Source of the DNA: Candidatus Omnitrophota bacterium
GTDB taxonomy: Bacteria > Omnitrophota > Gorgyraeia > Duberdicusellales > 4484-171
Assembly: GCA_014728785.1 (NCBI GenBank)
Contig: WJKZ01000122.1
Span: forward strand, 1-9,695
Length of the DNA: 9,695 bases
Reading direction: 5' to 3'
Shown: positions 6,308 through 9,695 of the stretch, piece after piece
Numbering within the stretch: the first letter of the stretch is position 1
Layout: every line of letters starts with the position of its first letter
Notes under the pieces: model-generated
What the model saw: the letters and a program-made list of their open reading frames with translations, nothing else
The model's database searches: none
What the model was told of the DNA's origin: nothing
Translations under genes and position numbers: made by a program

Positions 6308-7792
6308 TCAGTCCCGGACAGCCAGGCCTCTTTTAATCTTCCTTAATATCATAATCACTTTCGGCTCAAACCATAAACCCCAATATTGATATTTCTGCCG
6401 CAGCAAAAACAGTCCGCCAAATAGATAAAATATAAATCTGCCTGCAAATAAGGGCTTTGCATCCTTCAACCATAAGACAAGCATGATGTACCTGCATTTT
6501 GTAAGCCACCTCATAGCATCATCTTCCAGCCAGTAGGCGTATCTGCTCATCATTTTGTCAAACACCTCCGACCATTCAACCAGACTCTCCGGCCTCTTAA
6601 ATCCTCTCCTGCAACATTCATCAAGTATTTTTGTCGCCGGAGTAGGTATAAGCTTTACCAAATCAATCTTTGCTCCCGGATTCTCAAACGCCAGGCGCAC
6701 AGCCATAGCATAAGTCTCGTTTATGGTATGTTTGTTATCATAAGGAAACCCTAATATCGCCACATATAAAGGCTTTATTCTGGATTTCGACATTATCCGG
6801 TTAACCTTAAAAACATCTTCGGTGGTTATTCCCTTACCGATTTTTTCCAATACCTTATTCGACCCTGATTCTATGCCCATAGTCAAAGATTTACATCCTC
6901 TGCTCTGTAAAAAACTTACCAGTCCTTCCCCCCGCCTCGTTAAATAATCGGGTCTTATATTCGTATACCATTCTATATCTGTACCTTGCTCCTCCAGAAG
7001 ATTCATTATGGCTTCTGCCCGCTTGATATCTACAAAAAAGTTGTCATCGCAAAATACAAACGTATTTGAATTATATCTGACTGTTACTTCTTTTATCTGT
7101 TCTACGACACGCTGAGCACCCATAGCCCGCCAGGGCCTGGGCTGCACAGACTCCCGGCAAAAAGTGCAACGGTGCGAACAGCCGCGGCTTGTTTCCAGAG
7201 GAATTATGAGTCTGCCCCGGAAACCAAAGAAAGAGGTATCGGTAATATAACTTCTCAGATTAACCAGATTAAAAGGAATAAAAGGTATAGAATCCAGGTC
7301 TACCGCACCGGCAGCATCGTTAAATACCGGTCTGCCTTCCTTTTTAAAACCAATACCTTTAATTCTACTGACAGCAGTACCGTTTTGAAAATATTCAACT
7401 AATCCCAGTACCGTTTCTTCTGACTCCCCTACGGCAACCATATCAACCAAAGAGTGTTTTAAGGTAGAAACCGGCTCAAGGGTCGGATGCACACCTCCCC
7501 AGACAACAGGAATTTTGGAATTTTTCTTTATAAAATCCGATATAGCCAGACCGTGCTTTATCTGCTCTCCGCTCATCGAAGATATACCCACAAATAAGAC
7601 GCCGCTTTTTAACTCATGCAAAAGTTTTTCTTCAAACTTATCTTCTATTCGTTCATCGACTACAGAAACCTCTATTCCTTTTGAAATCAGGCTTCCGGCC
7701 AGGGATAGAACCCCTAAGGGAGGAAAGATGTTGATTCGATTATCTGAAGACAATTCAGAGACTTTAGGAAATATCAAAACTATTTTGGGCAT
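6308..7792 (-). CDS. B12-binding-type radical SAM protein (494 aa), first gene of the block
   Basis: The layout is a cobalamin-type Rossmann domain followed by a radical SAM barrel. The start MPKIVLIFPK and FPPLGVLSLAGSL (23-35) are typical of the group. VVWGGVHPTLEP (96-107) is a textbook B12-domain loop, and VAVGESEETV (119-128) follows it. The linker is DLDSIPFIPFNL (165-176). The cluster motif is SRGC205SHRC209TFC212. Further motifs are VFCDDNFFVD (246-255), TNIRPDYLTR (277-286) and MGIESGSNKVLEKIGKG (305-321). GFPYDN (348-353) stands where GFPGET is usual. No DxHxxG is seen. The C-terminal 60 residues include a hydrophobic segment (about 451-465) and a basic end, suggesting membrane association. 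The start is the only ATG in reach, but no Shine-Dalgarno precedes it. It shares the divergent intergenic region with the plus-strand methyltransferase and is separated by 126 bases from the following gene, so it may be a separate transcript. The chemistry and substrate are unknown. Confidence 0.92.
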   Translation of the reverse strand: MPKIVLIFPKVSELSSDNRINIFPPLGVLSLAGSLISKGIEVSVVDERIEDKFEEKLLHELKSGVLFVGISSMSGEQIKHGLAISDFIKKNSKIPVVWGGVHPTLEPVSTLKHSLVDMVAVGESEETVLGLVEYFQNGTAVSRIKGIGFKKEGRPVFNDAAGAVDLDSIPFIPFNLVNLRSYITDTSFFGFRGRLIIPLETSRGCSHRCTFCRESVQPRPWRAMGAQRVVEQIKEVTVRYNSNTFVFCDDNFFVDIKRAEAIMNLLEEQGTDIEWYTNIRPDYLTRRGEGLVSFLQSRGCKSLTMGIESGSNKVLEKIGKGITTEDVFKVNRIMSKSRIKPLYVAILGFPYDNKHTINETYAMAVRLAFENPGAKIDLVKLIPTPATKILDECCRRGFKRPESLVEWSEVFDKMMSRYAYWLEDDAMRWLTKCRYIMLVLWLKDAKPLFAGRFIFYLFGGLFLLRQKYQYWGLWFEPKVIMILRKIKRGLAVRD

Positions 7793-7803
7793 TATCGCAA
7801 TTA

Positions 7804-7841
7804 TTTTTTAAGTAAAATCGGGCTTTTTTTAAGTTAAAATC
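7804..7841. repeat. Imperfect direct repeat pair spaced 21 bases
   Basis: TTTTTTAAGTAAAATC (7804-7819) is followed by TTTTTTTAAGTTAAAATC (7824-7841), the same word with one extra T at each of two places. Corresponding bases are 21 apart (G at 7812 and 7833), which is two helical turns and so puts both copies on one DNA face. The low complexity limits confidence in a regulatory role. Confidence 0.45.
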
Positions 7842-7843
7842 AG

Positions 7844-7872
7844 TTGAAAATAGACGCCGGACTTATTAAAAT
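7844..7872 (+). promoter_or_regulatory. Candidate sigma-70-like promoter for the class I methyltransferase
   Basis: TTGAAA (7844-7849, 5 of 6 to TTGACA) is followed after exactly 17 bases by TAAAAT (7867-7872, 5 of 6 to TATAAT). Transcription would begin near 7879, leaving a leader of about 97 bases before the GTG at 7976. The -10 box lies in the loop and right arm of the ACTTAT/ATAAGT hairpin (7861-7876), a position where a repressor would block polymerase. Confidence 0.55.
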
Positions 7873-7876
7873 AAGT
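7861..7876. repeat. Inverted repeat over the -10 box, candidate operator
   Basis: ACTTAT (7861-7866) and ATAAGT (7871-7876) are perfect reverse complements around TAAA. The dyad covers the plus-strand -10 hexamer. It is short, but its centre (7868.5) almost coincides with the centre (7868) of the larger 11-base inverted repeat, CTTTTTTTAAG (7823-7833) and CTTAAAAAAAG (7903-7913). Confidence 0.4.
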
Positions 7877-7929
7877 TAATGGGTTCTGAATCGGTTTCCT
7901 TTCTTAAAAAAAGTCTAACATATAGAAAG

Positions 7930-7986
7930 ATGCAAAAAAAGAGTAAATTTAAAATTATGCCCCGGAGAAATACAAGTGGTAAATAA
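7930..7986 (+). CDS. Possible 18-codon leader ORF overlapping the methyltransferase start
   Basis: An ATG at 7930 opens MQKKSKFKIMPRRNTSGK and stops with TAA at 7984-7986, 11 bases inside the methyltransferase gene and in a different frame. It would lie in the leader of the transcript from the candidate promoter at 7844-7872. The peptide is strongly basic (seven Lys or Arg in 18). No good Shine-Dalgarno precedes it (only AGAAAG directly before the ATG), so it may be chance. If translated, it could couple to or modulate the methyltransferase start. Confidence 0.2.
   Translation: MQKKSKFKIMPRRNTSGK
7964..7967 (+). promoter_or_regulatory. Shine-Dalgarno GGAG supporting the GTG start
   Basis: GGAG lies 8 bases before the GTG at 7976. 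It is the clearest ribosome-binding sequence in the window and fixes the start of the methyltransferase. The frame is open back to a TAA at 7916-7918 but contains no earlier ATG, GTG or TTG. Confidence 0.65.
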
Positions 7987-8761
7987 ACTTGGCCAAAAGA
8001 AAACTGTACCCCTTTACCTATCCTGGGCTAAATCCAAAGTCGGGAGAATACTTAAACGTTTATTCCATCTTAAATTTTACCATAAAAAAAGCGGAGCGGA
8101 CTTTACGAAATTAATCCGGGATAATCTGCAAAGAATAGAATTGATTACCCTTAAGGACTTTTGCGAAAAATTTAATATTTTCGTAGATAGAACCGCTATA
8201 AAAATACCTTACCCTCCGAAGATACCCCCCAGCGGCATGCTGGTTATGTTTAACTCCGAAATCAAAACATTGTGTGCAATTGCACGGGGAATAAAAGCTA
8301 AAAATATATTGGAAATAGGTACTTTTGAGGGCGAGACTGCCGCAAACATTGCCTACAACATAGATGACAATTCAAAAATATATACTCTGGATTTTTATCC
8401 TTACCAGCTCTTCTCCGGAATCAAAGCGGGGAAGTATATAAAAGAAGACCCCCGGGCAGAAAAGCTCACTGAAATGATTAACGCCGATTCGCTAAATTTT
8501 GACTTTGCCCCCTTTTACGAAAAAATTGACATGGTATTCATCGACGGCGGTAAAACCTATGAATGCACGGCTTCCGACAGCGAAAATGCCTTTAAATGTC
8601 TACGGGAGGGAGGTTTTATAATCTGGCATGACTTTATAAATATTCATACAGAGGTAGTTTCGGCAATTTTTGATTTCGTAAAAAAACGTAATCTTAAACT
8701 TTACCTTATCGACGGCACACGAATGGCGATTACCCCTAAAACGACTTTACCGGCCAGATAG
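7976..8761 (+). CDS. Class I SAM-dependent methyltransferase, Methyltransf_24 type (261 aa)
   Basis: This looks like a small-molecule or sugar O-methyltransferase of the Methyltransf_24 kind, common in glycan and antibiotic clusters. The SAM-binding glycine loop is ILEIGTFEGETAANIA (111-126), followed by the acidic second strand IYTLDFYP (135-142). The family block IDMVFIDGGKTYE (184-196) continues into a charged helix and REGGFIIWHDF (210-220). Most relatives have His at the position of K193 (FIDGGHSYE), which could alter catalysis or metal binding. Residues 1-60 form a basic N-terminal extension (VNKLGQKK, KVGRILKRLF) without a signal peptide. The GTG start is supported by GGAG 8 bases upstream. 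The gene is transcribed away from the radical SAM block and shares its regulatory region, so the two may be co-regulated and act on the same product. The family call is firm; the substrate is unknown. Confidence 0.88.
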   Translation: MVNKLGQKKTVPLYLSWAKSKVGRILKRLFHLKFYHKKSGADFTKLIRDNLQRIELITLKDFCEKFNIFVDRTAIKIPYPPKIPPSGMLVMFNSEIKTLCAIARGIKAKNILEIGTFEGETAANIAYNIDDNSKIYTLDFYPYQLFSGIKAGKYIKEDPRAEKLTEMINADSLNFDFAPFYEKIDMVFIDGGKTYECTASDSENAFKCLREGGFIIWHDFINIHTEVVSAIFDFVKKRNLKLYLIDGTRMAITPKTTLPAR

Positions 8762-8790
8762 CGCTAAAGCCTTCTCCCCCATTTTCCCTT

Positions 8791-8829
8791 AAAAAACCGA
8801 TGAGCTGATAGACGTAAGGTTTAAGCTCA
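8791..8829 (-). terminator. Candidate intrinsic terminator for the right-end glycosyltransferase
   Basis: On the minus strand, 39 bases after the stop at 8868, TGAGCT (8829-8824) pairs with AGCTCA (8806-8801). The loop is 17 bases, and a run of six T (8796-8791) follows 4 bases after the stem. An alternative fold pairs CTTAAACC (8827-8820) with GGTTTTTTAAG (8798-8788), with three unpaired T. The loop is long and the stem short, so efficiency is uncertain. It would also lie in the transcript of the convergent methyltransferase gene, where no T run follows. Confidence 0.35.
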
Positions 8830-8867
8830 ACAAGGTGAGATTTATTCCTTATTTATTATGGGAGCAA

Positions 8868-9695
8868 CTACTCTTTTTCTGAATTCAGTATCTGTTTCAG
8901 CTGAATAGATATTAATCCGATACTCAGGTTAACAACGGCCAATAGTATAGCTGCTATCCCCAGAGTGTATGCGATTTGCATTTTTGTGAAAAAGGCTATA
9001 ATTAAATTCAGCAATGATATTATTACCAAAGCGGAAGAAAACAATATATACATTTTAATCGGATTGTAACGCATGATAGCCTCTGTTATAAACTGAAGCG
9101 TCTTTAAAGAATCGGAGAAAATTTTTACTTTAGTCTCACCGGTACGTTTCTCGTATTCTACGGGATGGTATTTAACGTATTTGTCGGTCATCATATAGGC
9201 CAGAGTCAGAGAGGTTGAAAAACTAAAAGTATCACATAATCTGTCAAAATAACTGCTTATGGTTTTTTTCGAAAATACCCTTAGGCCTGAATTTACATCG
9301 TCTATTTTTTTTCCCGCGGTGAATTCTACAAGAAATTTAAGAATTTTTCTCAAAATTTCTTTCTTGAATGATTCTTTATAATATTTCCCGCGGCGGGCAC
9401 CTACCACCATATCTACGCCTTCCTCCCGGTATATCTTAAACATCACCGGTATCTCCTCAACCGGATAGGAATCGTCGGCGTCGGTTATGGCTATCAAGTC
9501 ATTTTTGGCAGCACTAATACCGTCTTTTAAAGACCTGCCGTAACCGGTATTGTGCGGATGCCTCAGCACCTTTACGCCTGTAGATTTAGCCGCTTCGTAA
9601 GTTTTGTCACCGGATGCATCATCGACTACGATAATCTCCGAGCCCCGGTAGTCGGCTAATATCTTTTTGCACCTCTCCACTATCTGAACTATAGC
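8868..9695 (-). CDS. Polyprenyl-phosphate-type family 2 glycosyltransferase, N-terminus cut by window edge
   Basis: The protein resembles dolichol-phosphate mannose synthase and GtrB-type enzymes, which load a sugar onto a polyprenyl phosphate at the cytoplasmic face of the membrane. The frame is open to the right edge (AIVQIVERCKK). A GTG at 9680 is therefore probably an internal Val rather than the start, and about 15-25 residues are missing. In visible numbering, EIIVVDDASGDKT (20-32) is the donor-binding strand and TDADDSYP (71-78) the metal-binding motif. VDMVVGARRGKYY (94-106) and DDVNSGLRVFSKK (132-144) are typical of this subgroup. Two membrane helices lie at about 216-236 and 243-265, and the chain ends with a short charged tail. 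The visible 275 residues are close to the roughly 300 usual for two-helix members. It is transcribed towards the methyltransferase gene and may head or end another glycan operon to the right. It could supply the lipid-linked sugar used by the block, but this is inference. Confidence 0.9.
   Translation of the reverse strand, partial: AIVQIVERCKKILADYRGSEIIVVDDASGDKTYEAAKSTGVKVLRHPHNTGYGRSLKDGISAAKNDLIAITDADDSYPVEEIPVMFKIYREEGVDMVVGARRGKYYKESFKKEILRKILKFLVEFTAGKKIDDVNSGLRVFSKKTISSYFDRLCDTFSFSTSLTLAYMMTDKYVKYHPVEYEKRTGETKVKIFSDSLKTLQFITEAIMRYNPIKMYILFSSALVIISLLNLIIAFFTKMQIAYTLGIAAILLAVVNLSIGLISIQLKQILNSEKE

Larger units (their letters stand above)
7793..7975. other. Divergent regulatory region with symmetric A/T repeats
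   Basis: This 183-base region separates the divergent starts at 7792 (minus) and 7976 (plus). It contains tandem direct repeats near 7804-7841, an 11-base inverted repeat (7823-7833 and 7903-7913), and a 6-base hairpin at 7861-7876 that covers the plus-strand -10 box. I could not find a convincing minus-strand promoter for the radical SAM gene. A short plus-strand reading frame (7930-7986) runs into the methyltransferase start. Confidence 0.6.

Noticed and set aside
9678..9680. GTG as the start codon of the right-end glycosyltransferase
   Set aside because: The frame stays open to the window edge, and the family start (a VIPAYNE-like strand) would lie further upstream. This GTG is therefore almost certainly an internal Val.
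1..9695. tRNA, rRNA, CRISPR array, insertion sequence, attachment site or phage gene
   Set aside because: No cloverleaf, regularly spaced repeats, transposase or integrase motif was seen on either strand. The gaps between genes are all shorter than 190 bases.

Overview
The window is 9,695 bases of low-GC (roughly 40% by eye), gene-dense bacterial DNA using the standard code. Its main content is a leftward (minus-strand) block of six genes. Four of these encode radical S-adenosylmethionine (SAM) enzymes; the other two encode an FkbM-type methyltransferase and a family 2 glycosyltransferase. The oxygen-sensitive enzyme load (seven predicted [4Fe-4S] sites, three B12-type Rossmann domains) points to an anaerobe. 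Dense B12-type radical SAM clusters mixed with glycosyltransferases, in A/T-rich DNA with weak Shine-Dalgarno signals, remind me of uncultured anaerobic lineages such as Omnitrophota. That placement is a guess from style; no marker gene is present.

Layout from left to right. Bases 1-57 are the last 18 codons of a plus-strand gene that starts outside the window. Bases 58-164 are a T-rich gap between convergent genes. Bases 165-7792 hold the minus-strand block. In transcription order it reads: B12-type radical SAM enzyme (7792-6308), a 126-base gap with inverted repeats and a candidate promoter, methylthiotransferase-like radical SAM enzyme (6181-4979), B12-type radical SAM enzyme (4964-3510), FkbM methyltransferase (3520-2624), family 2 glycosyltransferase (2619-1720), and a divergent B12-type radical SAM enzyme (1742-165). 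The last five are separated by 14 bases or fewer, or overlap, so they look like one operon. Bases 7793-7975 form a divergent regulatory region with symmetric repeats and a good promoter for the plus-strand class I methyltransferase at 7976-8761. The right end holds a minus-strand polyprenyl-phosphate type glycosyltransferase (8868 to the edge) whose N-terminus lies outside the window.

As a working inference, the block makes or tailors a lipid-linked glycan or other secondary product. The glycosyltransferase adds a sugar, the FkbM enzyme O-methylates, and the B12-type enzymes would perform radical C-methylation or ring or oxidation chemistry. The methylthiotransferase-like protein would insert sulfur or SCH3. 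All three B12-type enzymes end in hydrophobic and basic tails, which fits a membrane-associated substrate. The most unusual element is the methylthiotransferase-like protein. It keeps all six family cysteines but stops before the RNA-binding TRAM domain, so its target may not be tRNA. No tRNA, rRNA, CRISPR array, insertion sequence or phage gene was seen.
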